From Streptomyces sp. (lineage in GTDB: Bacteria; Actinomycetota; Actinomycetes; Streptomycetales; Streptomycetaceae): DNA of 43,371 nt. The position numbers and the translations under genes are program-made. The stretch spans positions 1 through 43,371 of the forward strand of contig NZ_JAPSKN010000032.1 of the NCBI RefSeq assembly GCF_031181705.1, in the 5' to 3' direction. Each line of letters begins with the position of its first letter. Position 1 is the first letter of the stretch. Shown one piece after another: positions 34,818-43,249 of the stretch. Under the pieces are notes generated by a model. The model did not search any database, had not been told where the DNA came from, and worked only from the letters and a program-made list of their open reading frames with translations.

Positions 34818-35807
34818 CTACGGCACGACCACGATCTTGCGGCCGACGCCGGCCGCGAACTGCTCCAGCGCCTCGGGGTAGCGCTCCAGCGGGATGCGGT
34901 CGCTGATGAAGACGTCGGGGTCGAGGACGCCGCCCGCGAAGAGTTCCGCCGCCCGCTCGAAACTGTGCAGCACCGCCATCGAGCCCGTGATGGTGATCTC
35001 CTGGTTGTAGACGCGGTACGGGTCGATCGTCACGCGGGTCGCGTAGTCGGCGACGCCGAACTGCAGGAAGGTGCCGGCCTTCGCCACGCGGTCCAGGCCG
35101 TCCTGGATCGCCGCCGCGTTGCCGGTGGCGTCGATGACCAGGTCCCAGCCCTGCGGGCGGTCCAGCTCGTCCGGGTTCGCCGCCGAGGCCGAGACGCCGA
35201 GGCGGCGGGCCGTCTCCAGGCGGGCCGGGTTCACGTCGACGACGTCCACGCTCGCCGCGCCCGTGCGCTTGGCCAGCTCCAGCATCATCAGGCCCATCGT
35301 GCCGGAACCGTAGATCAGCACGTGCGCGCCGAGGCGGGACTGCAGGACGTCGTAGCCGCGCACCGCGCAGGACAGCGGCTCCACGAGCGCCGCGTCCTGC
35401 GTGCGGATGTGGTCCGGGAGCTTCACGCAGTTCGCCACCGGGGCGAGGGCGTACTTCGCCGCGCCGCCGGCCGTCGTCACGCCGATCGCCGCCCAGCGTT
35501 CGCAGAGGTTGTTGTGGCCGGTGCGGCAGTAGCGGCACTCGTAGCAGTACAGGGACGGGTCGACGGCGACCCGGTCACCGACCGCCACCTCCGTGACCTG
35601 GGTGCCGACGCCGACGACTTCGCCCGCGAACTCGTGTCCGGGCACGATCGGCAGCTTCGGGGCGAACTCGCCCTGGAGGATGTGCAGGTCCGTGCCGCAC
35701 AGCCCGCAGGCCGCGACCTCGACGACGACCTCGCGCGGCCCTGGCGTCGGGTCCGGGACCTCGGCGACGACGGCCCGGCCCACGGACTCGATGACGGCGG
35801 CCTTCAT
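34818..35807 (-). CDS. Zinc-dependent alcohol/polyol dehydrogenase
   Basis: A 329-residue medium-chain dehydrogenase of the sorbitol/threonine dehydrogenase type, oxidising a secondary alcohol with NAD(P). Catalytic zinc ligands are in CGLCGTDLHILQG and GHEFAGEVVGVG; the structural zinc cysteines are in CYECRYCRTGHNNLC; the nucleotide-binding turn is GSGTMG. Its ATG overlaps the stop of the upstream permease (ATGA), making it the last gene of the transporter operon. This suggests the imported substrate is a polyol that the enzyme oxidises to a ketose; the exact polyol is unknown. Confidence 0.92.
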   Translation of the reverse strand: MKAAVIESVGRAVVAEVPDPTPGPREVVVEVAACGLCGTDLHILQGEFAPKLPIVPGHEFAGEVVGVGTQVTEVAVGDRVAVDPSLYCYECRYCRTGHNNLCERWAAIGVTTAGGAAKYALAPVANCVKLPDHIRTQDAALVEPLSCAVRGYDVLQSRLGAHVLIYGSGTMGLMMLELAKRTGAASVDVVDVNPARLETARRLGVSASAANPDELDRPQGWDLVIDATGNAAAIQDGLDRVAKAGTFLQFGVADYATRVTIDPYRVYNQEITITGSMAVLHSFERAAELFAGGVLDPDVFISDRIPLERYPEALEQFAAGVGRKIVVVP

Positions 35808-36655
35808 TTCACGGCTCCCAACGACAGGCCCTGGACCAGCTTGTCCTGGGCGGCGAACCCCGCGGCGAGCACCGGCAGGGAGATGACGAGCGACGCGGCG
35901 CACACCTTCGCCAGGAACAGGCCCTGGCTGGTGATGAAGCCGGTCAGGAAGACGGGGGCGGTCTCGGCGACCACGCCCGTCAGCACCCGGGCGAAGAGCA
36001 GTTCGTTCCAGCTGAAGATGAAGCAGATCAACGCCGTGGCGGCGATGCCGGGGAGGGCGATCGGGGCCACCACCCGCGTCAGGACCGTCGGCAGCCGGGC
36101 TCCGTCCACCCGGGCCGCCTCGATGACGGCGACCGGGATCTCGGCGAGGAAGGACTGCATCATCCACACCGCGATCGGCAGGTTCATGGAGGTGTAGAGG
36201 ATGACGAGCAGCCAGATGTTGTCGAGCATCCCGGCGTTCTTGGCGAAGAGGTAGATCGGCAGCAGGCCCGCCACGGCCGGCAGCATCTTCGTGGAGAGGA
36301 AGAAGAACAGCACGTCCGTCCACTTGCGGACGCGGTTGATGGACAGCGCGTAGGCCGCCGGGAAGGCCAGCAGGAGGACGAGGAGGGTCGACGCCACGGA
36401 CGCGACCGTCGAGTTGATCAGCGCCGGCCAGGGGCTCGCGCCGCCGCCCGCGCCGAAGAACTCGCGGTAGCCGTCCAGGGTCAGGGCGGCCGCGAAGGAC
36501 GGCGGGTTGGTCGCCGCGTCCGCCTCCGAGTGGAAGGACGTCAGCGCCATCCACGCGATGGGCAGGAAGAACGCGATGCCGAGCAGCCAGGCCAGCAGGC
36601 CGAGGCCCGCTCCCTTGCCACGGGCACGGCGGGCTCGCAGGGCGGTCGTGCTCAT
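35804..36655 (-). CDS. Carbohydrate ABC transporter permease (MalG type)
   Basis: A 283-residue inner-membrane permease with six hydrophobic segments. The EAA loop that docks with the ATPase is EAARVDGARLPTVLTRVVAP. The N-terminal GLGLLAWLLGIAFFLPIAW and the PAAYALSINRVR stretch are typical of the MalG/SmoG subfamily. The ATG overlaps the stop of the other permease, and the stop overlaps the start of the dehydrogenase gene. No ATPase gene accompanies the operon. Confidence 0.94.
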   Translation of the reverse strand: MSTTALRARRARGKGAGLGLLAWLLGIAFFLPIAWMALTSFHSEADAATNPPSFAAALTLDGYREFFGAGGGASPWPALINSTVASVASTLLVLLLAFPAAYALSINRVRKWTDVLFFFLSTKMLPAVAGLLPIYLFAKNAGMLDNIWLLVILYTSMNLPIAVWMMQSFLAEIPVAVIEAARVDGARLPTVLTRVVAPIALPGIAATALICFIFSWNELLFARVLTGVVAETAPVFLTGFITSQGLFLAKVCAASLVISLPVLAAGFAAQDKLVQGLSLGAVK

Positions 36656-37593
36656 GCGCGGGACACCTCCTCGCGGAACAGGGACGACACCACGCGCAGG
36701 GCGAAGGTCGCGATGACGATCGAGCCGATGACGACCAGGACGCCCGCGGCCGAGGCGAGGCCGTTCTCGTGGGCCTGGTAGAAGCTCTGGTAGACGGTGT
36801 AGGGGAGGTTGGCGGTGCCGAGACCGCCGGACGTGATCGTGAAGACCGCGTCGAAGTTCTGCACGATGTAGATCGAGCCGAGCAGGGCGCCGAGTTCGAG
36901 GTAGCGGCGCAGGTGCGGAAGCGTCAGATGGACGAAGATCTGCCAGTCGCTCGCGCCGTCGACCCGGGCCGCCTCGATCTGCTCGTGGTCACGGCTCTGC
37001 AGCCCGGCGAGCAGGATCAGCATCATGAACGGCGTCCACTGCCAGATGAGCGAGGCCTCGACGGCCAGCAACGGCGTGTTCGAGATCCAGTCCGGCTGCG
37101 GTCCGCCCACATAGTGCAGCAGCCCGTTGAACAGGCCGTACTCGGGGTTGTAGAGCACATGCTTCCAGAGCAGGGCCGCCGCGACCGGCACCACCAGGAA
37201 GGGCGCGATCAGCAGCGTCCGCACGATGCCCCGGCCGCGGAACCTGCGGTCCAGCAGGAGCGCCAGGACGAGTCCCAGCACCAGGCTGGCCAGCACGACC
37301 GCGACCGTCAGCAGCACGGTCGTCCACACCGAGTGGCGCAGGTCCGCGTCGGTGAGGACCTCCTGGTAGTTGTCCAGGCCCGCGAACCGCCGGGCGTCGG
37401 GATAGAGGCTGTTCCAGTCGAAGAAGGAGATCACCAGGGTGGCCACGAAGGGCAGCTGGGTGACGACGATCATGAAGATCAGGGCGGGCAGCAGCGGCGC
37501 CCGGGTCGCCCAGGCGCGCAGCCGGGCGGAGGGGCGGCCCGCCGGGGTGTGGATCTCGGGGGAGGCCGGGGGGGCCGTGGTCGTGGCGGTCAT
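36652..37593 (-). CDS. Carbohydrate ABC transporter permease (MalF type)
   Basis: A 313-residue permease, partner of the MalG-type protein. It has a short cytoplasmic N-terminus, about six membrane segments (LLPALIFMIVVTQLPFVAT first) and the EAA loop EAARVDGASDWQIFVHLTLP. GTANLPYTVYQSFYQAHENG in the periplasmic loop before the last segment is usual for sugar and polyol importers. Overlapping start and stop with both neighbours show tight translational coupling. Confidence 0.94.
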   Translation of the reverse strand: MTATTTAPPASPEIHTPAGRPSARLRAWATRAPLLPALIFMIVVTQLPFVATLVISFFDWNSLYPDARRFAGLDNYQEVLTDADLRHSVWTTVLLTVAVVLASLVLGLVLALLLDRRFRGRGIVRTLLIAPFLVVPVAAALLWKHVLYNPEYGLFNGLLHYVGGPQPDWISNTPLLAVEASLIWQWTPFMMLILLAGLQSRDHEQIEAARVDGASDWQIFVHLTLPHLRRYLELGALLGSIYIVQNFDAVFTITSGGLGTANLPYTVYQSFYQAHENGLASAAGVLVVIGSIVIATFALRVVSSLFREEVSRA

Positions 37594-38963
37594 CGTCCCT
37601 CGTACTCCTCGGAGATCTTCTCGGCGAGCGCCTGCGACTTCCTCAGGGCCGACTCGACGGACTGGCGTCCGGCGATGGCCGCGCTGATCTCCTGGGAGAC
37701 CTTGGTGCCGAGGTCGGTGAACTCGGGAATGCCGACGAACTGGATGCCGGGCGCGGGCCGCGGCTGCACGCCGGGGTCGTCGGGCCGGGCCTGCTCGATG
37801 GCCTCCCTGGTCATCTCCTGGAAGGCGGCGGCCTCGGCACGGTAGGCGGGGTTGGCGTAGGTGGACGCCCGCTTGCCGGCCGGGACGTTGGACCAGCCGA
37901 TCCGGTCGCCGACCAGCTGCTCGTACTCCTTGCTCGACGCCCAGGAGACGAACTTCCAGGCGTTGTCCGGGTTGCGGGAGGCCTTCTGGATGCCCCAGGC
38001 CCAGGTGTAGAGCCAGCCGGAGGACTCCGTCTTCTCCACCGGGGCGGGGGCGTAGCCGACCTTGCCCTTGACGGGGGAGCCGTCAGCCTCCAGGGAACCG
38101 GCGGCGGAGGTGGCGTCGTACCACATGGCGACCTTGCCCTGGGTCATGTTGTTCAGGCACTCGGCGAAGCCGGACTGGGCGGCGCCGGACTCGCCGTGCT
38201 CGCGTACCAGGTCGACATAGAACTTCGTCGCCTTCTCGAACTCGGGGGAGTCGAGCCGCGCCTTCCAGTCCTTGTCGAACCAGGTACCGCCGAAGGTGTT
38301 CACGACGGTGGTCAGGGGGGCCATCACCTCGCCCCAGCCGGGCAGGCCGCGCAGGCAGATGCCCTTCATGCCGGGCTCGGCCCCGTCCGCCCGCGCCGCG
38401 AGGTTGGCCACCTGCTGCCAGGTGGGACGGGCGGGCATCGTCAGGCCCTTCTTCTCGAACACGTCCTTGCGGTACATCAGGAACGACGACTCGCCGTAGA
38501 AGGGCTGGCCGTAGAGCTTGCCGTCCTCGCCGGTGAGGGACTGGCGCATCGGCTTGAGCACGTCCTGCTCGTCGTAGCCCGGGTCCTTCGCCAGGTAGCC
38601 GTTCATCTCGTGCAGCCAGCCGTTGCGGGCGTAGATCGGTATCTCGTAGTTGGACAGCGTGGCGACGTCGTACTGGCCGGCCTGGTTGGCGAAGTCCTGG
38701 CTGATCTTGTCGCGGACGTCGTTCTCCGGCAGGACGGTGAAGTTGACCTTGACGCCCGTCTCCTTGGTGAAGTGGGCGCGGGTCAGCTTCTGCAACTCGA
38801 CCATCTGCGGGTTGTTCACCATCAGGACGTTGATGGCGTCGCCGCCGGATCCGGCCCCGCCCGCCCCGACCCAGCAGCCGGAGAGCAGCGGGGCGAGCAG
38901 CGTCCCTGCGGCGGCCAGGGCGAGCGTGGCTCGCGGAGGCCGTCGTCGGCTCTGGGTTCGCAT
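37590..38963 (-). CDS. ABC transporter substrate-binding lipoprotein (polyol/sugar type)
   Basis: A 457-residue extracellular solute-binding protein (family 1). The signal ends with the lipobox LLSGC, so C30 becomes the lipidated N-terminus. The mature part has the usual two-lobe pattern: INVLMVNNPQMVELQKL, YDVATLSNYEIPIYARNGWL, GKLYGQPFYGESSFLMYRKD and GKVAMWYDATSAAGSLE. The wording resembles SmoE/MtlE-type sorbitol/mannitol binders. AGGAGCGATCC precedes the ATG. A DeoR gene lies 81 bases upstream on the same strand and probably controls the operon. Confidence 0.94.
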   Translation of the reverse strand: MRTQSRRRPPRATLALAAAGTLLAPLLSGCWVGAGGAGSGGDAINVLMVNNPQMVELQKLTRAHFTKETGVKVNFTVLPENDVRDKISQDFANQAGQYDVATLSNYEIPIYARNGWLHEMNGYLAKDPGYDEQDVLKPMRQSLTGEDGKLYGQPFYGESSFLMYRKDVFEKKGLTMPARPTWQQVANLAARADGAEPGMKGICLRGLPGWGEVMAPLTTVVNTFGGTWFDKDWKARLDSPEFEKATKFYVDLVREHGESGAAQSGFAECLNNMTQGKVAMWYDATSAAGSLEADGSPVKGKVGYAPAPVEKTESSGWLYTWAWGIQKASRNPDNAWKFVSWASSKEYEQLVGDRIGWSNVPAGKRASTYANPAYRAEAAAFQEMTREAIEQARPDDPGVQPRPAPGIQFVGIPEFTDLGTKVSQEISAAIAGRQSVESALRKSQALAEKISEEYEGR

Positions 38964-39044
38964 GGATCGCTCCTGGAATGAATGGGGAGATAAGGGGCAG
39001 CACGGGGCGTGGCTGCGCCCGGTGGGGGGGCGAAAGGGGGTGGG

Positions 39045-39812
39045 TCAGACCCGGATGACCTGGGGCCCGAGCAGTGAGTAGCGGTGGGCCTCGGCCGCCG
39101 GCAGCAGGGTGCTCGTCACGATCGTCTCCAGGGTGCCGACCTCGGCGAACCGGCAGAAGCTGACCGCTCCGAACTTGGTGTGCACCCCGGCGAACACGGT
39201 GCGCCGGGCGGCCCGGATCGCCTGGGCCTTGACCTCGCTGACGGCCGGGTCGGGGGTGGTGAGGCCGTGCTCGCGGGAGATGCCGTTGGCGCCGATGTAC
39301 GCCAGGTCGAGGACGAAGCCGGCCAGCATCTTCGTCGTCCAGTGGTCGACCGTGGCGAGGGTGCCGGAGCGGACCCGCCCGCCGAGCAGCAGCACGGACA
39401 CGCTGTCGGACCCGGCGAGGGCGCCCGCGACCGGCAGGGACGCGGTGACCACGGTCAGCGGCCGGTCCCGGGGGAGTGCCTCGGCGATGAGCTGCGGCGT
39501 GTAGCCCTCGTCGACGAACACGGTCTCGGCGTCCCCGAGCAGCTCGGCCGCGGCGGCCGCGATCCGGCGCTTCTCGGGGACGTGGCTGGTGGCACGGAAG
39601 GCGAGCGTCGTCTCGAAGCCGGCGCTCTCCACGGGGTAGGCGCCGCCGTGGGTGCGGCGGAGCAGGCCGTGGTCCTCCAGGACCCGCAGGTCCCGCCGTA
39701 CCGTCTCCTTGGCCACGCCCAGCGCGGCGGCGAGGACGGTGACGTCGACCGAGCCGTCGCGCCGTGCGGCCAGCACGATCTCGCGCTGGCGTTCCTCCGC
39801 GGTCCTGTTCAC
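39045..39812 (-). CDS. DeoR-family regulator of the transporter operon
   Basis: A repressor of about 255 residues with an N-terminal DeoR helix-turn-helix (RQREIVLAARRDGSVDVTVL, then AAALGVAKETVRRDLRVLEDHG) and the DeoR sensor domain, including LLGGRVRSGTLATVDHWT and YIGANGISREHGLTTPDPAVSEVKAQAI. The sensor domain binds phosphorylated sugar metabolites in studied members. The start is uncertain: GTG at 39812 lies 12 bases after AGGAAGG, while an in-frame TTG at 39821 is about three bases from it. The substrate-binding protein gene follows 81 bases after the stop. Confidence 0.9.
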   Translation of the reverse strand: MNRTAEERQREIVLAARRDGSVDVTVLAAALGVAKETVRRDLRVLEDHGLLRRTHGGAYPVESAGFETTLAFRATSHVPEKRRIAAAAAELLGDAETVFVDEGYTPQLIAEALPRDRPLTVVTASLPVAGALAGSDSVSVLLLGGRVRSGTLATVDHWTTKMLAGFVLDLAYIGANGISREHGLTTPDPAVSEVKAQAIRAARRTVFAGVHTKFGAVSFCRFAEVGTLETIVTSTLLPAAEAHRYSLLGPQVIRV

Positions 39813-39838
39813 GGCCGTCAACCGCCTTCCTGCCCTGC

Positions 39839-39949
39839 TGCCCGTTCGGGCCCTCGGTCGGGCCTTGGGGGAAGTTCTACAGCGGGTGTTCCACGGATGG
39901 CCAGGTCTGTTGCGCGCGGGATCCTGCCCGGATGTGCCCGTTCGGACCC
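39839..39949. repeat. Direct repeat in the DeoR / uronate dehydrogenase gap
   Basis: TGCCCGTTCGGGCCC (39839-39853) recurs as TGCCCGTTCGGACCC (39935-39949). The gap from the DeoR start to 40114 (about 300 bases) is filled with TGCCCG/GCCGGG-rich sequence and has no convincing gene. The DeoR promoter must lie here; a TAGAAC-like -10 is visible on the minus strand near 39875. Confidence 0.5.
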
Positions 39950-40114
39950 GGGCACCTGTGCCGGGATGCCGGGGTGGCCGGGCTCGTCATGGCTGGTGGG
40001 GAGGGTCTTCGGACCCCCGGGAGCGCTGCCCGGCCGGGTCCGGGCCGTGCCCGAATGCCCGAGCGGACAGGCCCGTTCTGTGCCCGCCCGCCCGTGGGAG
40101 CCGCCTCTTTCCGG

Positions 40115-40924
40115 TCAGTACGGCCAGATCGGCGGGTCCGTCACGAAGTGGCCGCCGAGGCAGGCGTGCGCCTCGTTCCCCGGGTCCAGCTCGCCCTGCT
40201 CGGCGATGAGCTTCTCGGCCCAGGGCTCGGAGTCGTCCTGCGGCTCGTAGCCGAGCGCCCGGGCGGAGGTGAGGTCCCACCACAGGCGTGTGTTGGCGGA
40301 GGAGCCGTGGACGACGGTGTGGCCGACGTGCTCGGCGGTCAGGGCCGCGTGGAAGAGGCGGGCGCCGTCGGCGGGGCTCATCCACACCGAGAGCATGCGC
40401 ACGCTGGTCGGCTCGGGGAAGCAGGACCCGATGCGCACCGACACCGTCTCCAGGCCGTGCTTGTCCCAGTAGAGCTGCGCCAGGTCCTCGCCGAAGCACT
40501 TGGACAGGCCGTAGAAGGTGTCCGGGCGGCGCGGGGTGTCGACCGGGATCAGCGGGTCGTCGCCCCGGGGGCGCGGGGTGTAGCCGACGGCATGGTTGGA
40601 GGAGGCGAAGACGATCCGGCCGACGCCCTCCTCGCGGGCGGCCTCGTAGAGGTGGTACGTGCCCTCGATGTTCGCCTTGAGGATCTTCTCGAAGGGGGCT
40701 TCCAGGGAGATGCCCGCGAGGTGGATGATCGCGTCGACGCCTCGGACCGCCTCGCGCACGGCGTCCCGGTCGGCCAGATCGGCGGTGATCGCTTCGGGTG
40801 CGCCCTCGATCGGGCGCATGTCGAGCAGGCGCAGGTCGTAGCCGTAGTCCGGGAGCAGGTCCCGCATCAGGGTGCCGAGGCCGCCGGCGGCGCCGGTGAG
40901 CAGGACGGTGCGGGGAGCGGGCAT
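40115..40924 (-). CDS. udh: Uronate dehydrogenase-like NAD-dependent epimerase/dehydratase family protein
   Basis: A 269-residue extended short-chain dehydrogenase. The NAD-binding turn is TGAAGGLG (10-17), FASSNHAVGYTPR (about 106-118) carries the active serine region, and YGLSK (Y138, K142) the catalytic pair. The SSNHAVG wording with CFGEDLAQLYWDKHGLE and RIGSCFPEPTSVRML is that of uronate dehydrogenases, which oxidise glucuronate or galacturonate to aldarolactone. The ATG at 40924 is preferred over the upstream one because AAGGAG lies eight bases before it. It is divergent from the KDG-dehydratase gene, which works later in the same oxidative route. Confidence 0.85.
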   Translation of the reverse strand: MPAPRTVLLTGAAGGLGTLMRDLLPDYGYDLRLLDMRPIEGAPEAITADLADRDAVREAVRGVDAIIHLAGISLEAPFEKILKANIEGTYHLYEAAREEGVGRIVFASSNHAVGYTPRPRGDDPLIPVDTPRRPDTFYGLSKCFGEDLAQLYWDKHGLETVSVRIGSCFPEPTSVRMLSVWMSPADGARLFHAALTAEHVGHTVVHGSSANTRLWWDLTSARALGYEPQDDSEPWAEKLIAEQGELDPGNEAHACLGGHFVTDPPIWPY

Positions 40925-40985
40925 CCTCGGATCTCCTTGAATCGCCGATCGTGCACATGCGCGCACGGCATTCATATGCGTGGAC

Positions 40986-41094
40986 ACGCTAGGGAGCCAT
41001 GATGGAGCCCGTCAAGTGGGCCGCGGAAGGGGCGAATCCGCTGGTGCGACGCGGGTACGCGCGCTTGACCGGCGCGGATGCGGCGCCTTAGCGT
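40986..41094. promoter_or_regulatory. Twin back-to-back promoters of the uronate genes
   Basis: Leftward promoter: TTGACG (complement of 41010-41015), 18-base spacer, TAGCGT (complement of 40986-40991). Rightward promoter: TTGACC (41065-41070), 18-base spacer, TAGCGT (41089-41094). The -10 hexamers are identical and the -35s differ in one base, with 49 bases between the two -35 boxes. Leaders of about 45-55 bases separate each from a good ribosome binding site. The matched pair suggests joint control by a regulator not in the window. Confidence 0.75.
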
Positions 41095-41147
41095 GGAGTC
41101 GTTCAGAAATATAGACGCCAATCATGAATATGGAACCGGGAGAGCTC

Positions 41148-42089
41148 GTGACGTCAGCCCCTCTCGCCGCTCGACTCAACATCCCCAGCGGGCCGCTGTT
41201 CTTCCCGGTCACCGCCTACGGCCCCGACGGCGCCGTGGACCTCGACGCCTACCGCGCCCACGTGCGCGACGGCGTGGCCGCCGGAGCCGCCGCCGTGTTC
41301 GCCTGCTGCGGCACCGGTGAGTTCCACGCGCTCACCCCCGAGGAGTTCGAGCGCTGCGTCCGGGTCGCCGTCGAGGCGGCCGAAGGGCGTGTGCCGGTCG
41401 TCGCGGGCGCCGGGTACGGCACCGCGCTCGCCGTGCGCTACGCCCGGCTCGCCCAGGCGGCCGGGGCCGACGGGCTGCTCGCCATGCCGCCCTACCTCGT
41501 CGTCGCCGCGCAGGAGGGGCTGCTGCGGCACTACCGGGAGGTGGCCGCCGCGACCGCCCTGCCGGTCATCGTCTACCAGCGGGACAACGCCGTGTTCACC
41601 CCGCGGACCGTCGTCGAACTGGCCCGCACGGACGGCGTCATCGGCCTGAAGGACGGGCTCGGCGACCTTGACCTGATGCAGCGGATCGTCAGCGCCGTGC
41701 GCACCGAGGCCCCGGGCGACTTCCTCTACTTCAACGGCCTGCCGACCGCCGAGCAGACCCAGCTCGCCTACCGCGCCCTGGGCGTGACGCTCTACTCCTC
41801 CGCCGTGTTCTGCTTCGTCCCCGAGGTCGCCCTGGCCTTCCACCGGGCGCTCCGCACCGGCGACGACGACCTGGTGGAGAGGCTGCTGGACGGCTTCTAC
41901 CGCCCGTTCGTCGAACTGCGCGCCCAGGGCCGCGGCTACGCCGTCTCCCTCGTCAAGGCCGGGGTGCGGCTGCGCGGACTCGACGTGGGCGAGGTACGGC
42001 CCCCGCTGCACGAGCCGGCCGAGGATCATGTGAAGCAGCTCGCCGAACTGATCGAACGCGGCCACGCGCTGCTGGAGGAGGCCAAGTGA
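41148..42089 (+). CDS. 5-dehydro-4-deoxyglucarate dehydratase-like protein
   Basis: A 313-residue TIM-barrel aldolase-superfamily enzyme of the DapA fold. KDG dehydratase removes water and CO2 from 5-keto-4-deoxyglucarate to give 2-oxoglutarate semialdehyde. Family wording is FFPVTAYG, CCGTGEFHALTPEEF (where DapA has GTTGES), MPPYLVVA, VYQRDNAVF (Y143) and the Schiff-base lysine K168 in IGLKDGLGD. The GTG at 41148 is chosen, with GGGAGAG four to five bases before it, rather than the upstream ATGs at 41124 and 41130. The next gene overlaps its stop (GTGA). With the divergent dehydrogenase it points to oxidative uronate or aldarate catabolism. Confidence 0.88.
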   Translation: MTSAPLAARLNIPSGPLFFPVTAYGPDGAVDLDAYRAHVRDGVAAGAAAVFACCGTGEFHALTPEEFERCVRVAVEAAEGRVPVVAGAGYGTALAVRYARLAQAAGADGLLAMPPYLVVAAQEGLLRHYREVAAATALPVIVYQRDNAVFTPRTVVELARTDGVIGLKDGLGDLDLMQRIVSAVRTEAPGDFLYFNGLPTAEQTQLAYRALGVTLYSSAVFCFVPEVALAFHRALRTGDDDLVERLLDGFYRPFVELRAQGRGYAVSLVKAGVRLRGLDVGEVRPPLHEPAEDHVKQLAELIERGHALLEEAK

Positions 42090-43249
42090 AGGCGTCCGCA
42101 TTCGTCTACCCCTGGGACGTCAACGGCGACCCGGAGGCACCCGGACGGATCGCCGCGCTCGGCGTGGCCCGGGCGACGCTGGCCGCCGCCTACCACTCCA
42201 CCCGCGCCCTCACGCCCCGCCATCCGCGCCACCGCGTCGTCACCGCCGAGCACGCCGCCGTGCTGTACCCGGCGGACGACCGCTGGAACGGGCGGGAGCT
42301 GCGCCCCTACCCCGCCGGTGACTGGGCCCCCGGCGACGCCTTCGGGGAGGCCGCCGCCGCGCTCGCCGGCGCCGGCCTCGAGGTGCACACCTGGGTCGTC
42401 CTCGCGCACAACTCCCGCCTGGGCGCCGAGCACCCGCACACCTCGGTCGTCAACGCCTACGGCGACCGCTACCCCTGGGCGCCCTGCATCGCGCAGCCCG
42501 CCACGCGCGCGTACCTGACCGACCTGGCGGCGGAGGCGGCCGTCCGGCCCGGGGCCCGCGGCACCGAGCTGGAGTCCCTCGGCTGGTACGGACTGCAGCA
42601 CCTGCACGCCCACGACAAGACCGGCGGCGTCGGCCTCGGGGACGCCGGGCAGTACCTGATGGCGCTCTGCTTCTGCCCGTCCTGCCGGGAGGGCTACGGC
42701 CGCCACGGCCTGGACGCCGACGAACTGGCGGCCGCCGTGCGCACCGCGCTGGAGCCGGTGTGGCAGGGGGCGCCCTCGGACGGGGGCTGGCCGGGCATCG
42801 AGAAGCTCCTCGGCGAGAGGCTCGCGGGGACGACGCGCGCGTACCGCGACGAAACCGCCCGCACGCTCCAGGAAGAGACCGTCGCGGCGGTCCGGGCGGC
42901 CGCACCCGAGGGCTTCCAGGTGCTCCTGCACGCGGACCCGGTGTCGTACCACGTCGGCGCCAACGCCGGCGTCGACCCCGCGCACATCCTGTCCGTCGCC
43001 GACGGCGTGGTGGTGCCCTGCGCCGGCGGCACCGGCACCCTGACGCCCTTCGCGCGGCAGGAGAGGGCGGGCGCCGTCATCGCCGCCAACTTCACCGTCG
43101 TCTCCGGCATGGGCGGCAGCCCCGGCACCCTCGCCGCCGACGCGGCCGAGGCCCGGCGGCTGGGCGCCACCGAACTGCGGCTCTACCACGCCGGCCTGGC
43201 CTCCGACAGCGACCTGGACACGGTCCGCTCGGCCCTCGCCGGTCTCTGA
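42086..43249 (+). CDS. Hypothetical protein, TIM-barrel-like with Cys/His cluster
   Basis: A 387-residue soluble protein coupled to the KDG-dehydratase gene: its GTG overlaps that stop and GGAGGAG lies five bases before it. I do not recognise a named function. Visible features are an N-terminal barrel-like strand SAFVYPWDVNGDPE, VHTWVVLAHNSRLG (H101, H108), LESLGWYGLQHLHAHDKTG (H172, H174, H176), and the cluster CFCPSC (C195, C197, C200), which could bind a metal. Later phrases GFQVLLHADPV and ADGVVVPCAGG fit further barrel strands. It resembles uncharacterised glycoside-hydrolase-like proteins. Its partners suggest a step in acid-sugar breakdown; enzymatic activity is inference. Confidence 0.8.
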   Translation: MKASAFVYPWDVNGDPEAPGRIAALGVARATLAAAYHSTRALTPRHPRHRVVTAEHAAVLYPADDRWNGRELRPYPAGDWAPGDAFGEAAAALAGAGLEVHTWVVLAHNSRLGAEHPHTSVVNAYGDRYPWAPCIAQPATRAYLTDLAAEAAVRPGARGTELESLGWYGLQHLHAHDKTGGVGLGDAGQYLMALCFCPSCREGYGRHGLDADELAAAVRTALEPVWQGAPSDGGWPGIEKLLGERLAGTTRAYRDETARTLQEETVAAVRAAAPEGFQVLLHADPVSYHVGANAGVDPAHILSVADGVVVPCAGGTGTLTPFARQERAGAVIAANFTVVSGMGGSPGTLAADAAEARRLGATELRLYHAGLASDSDLDTVRSALAGL

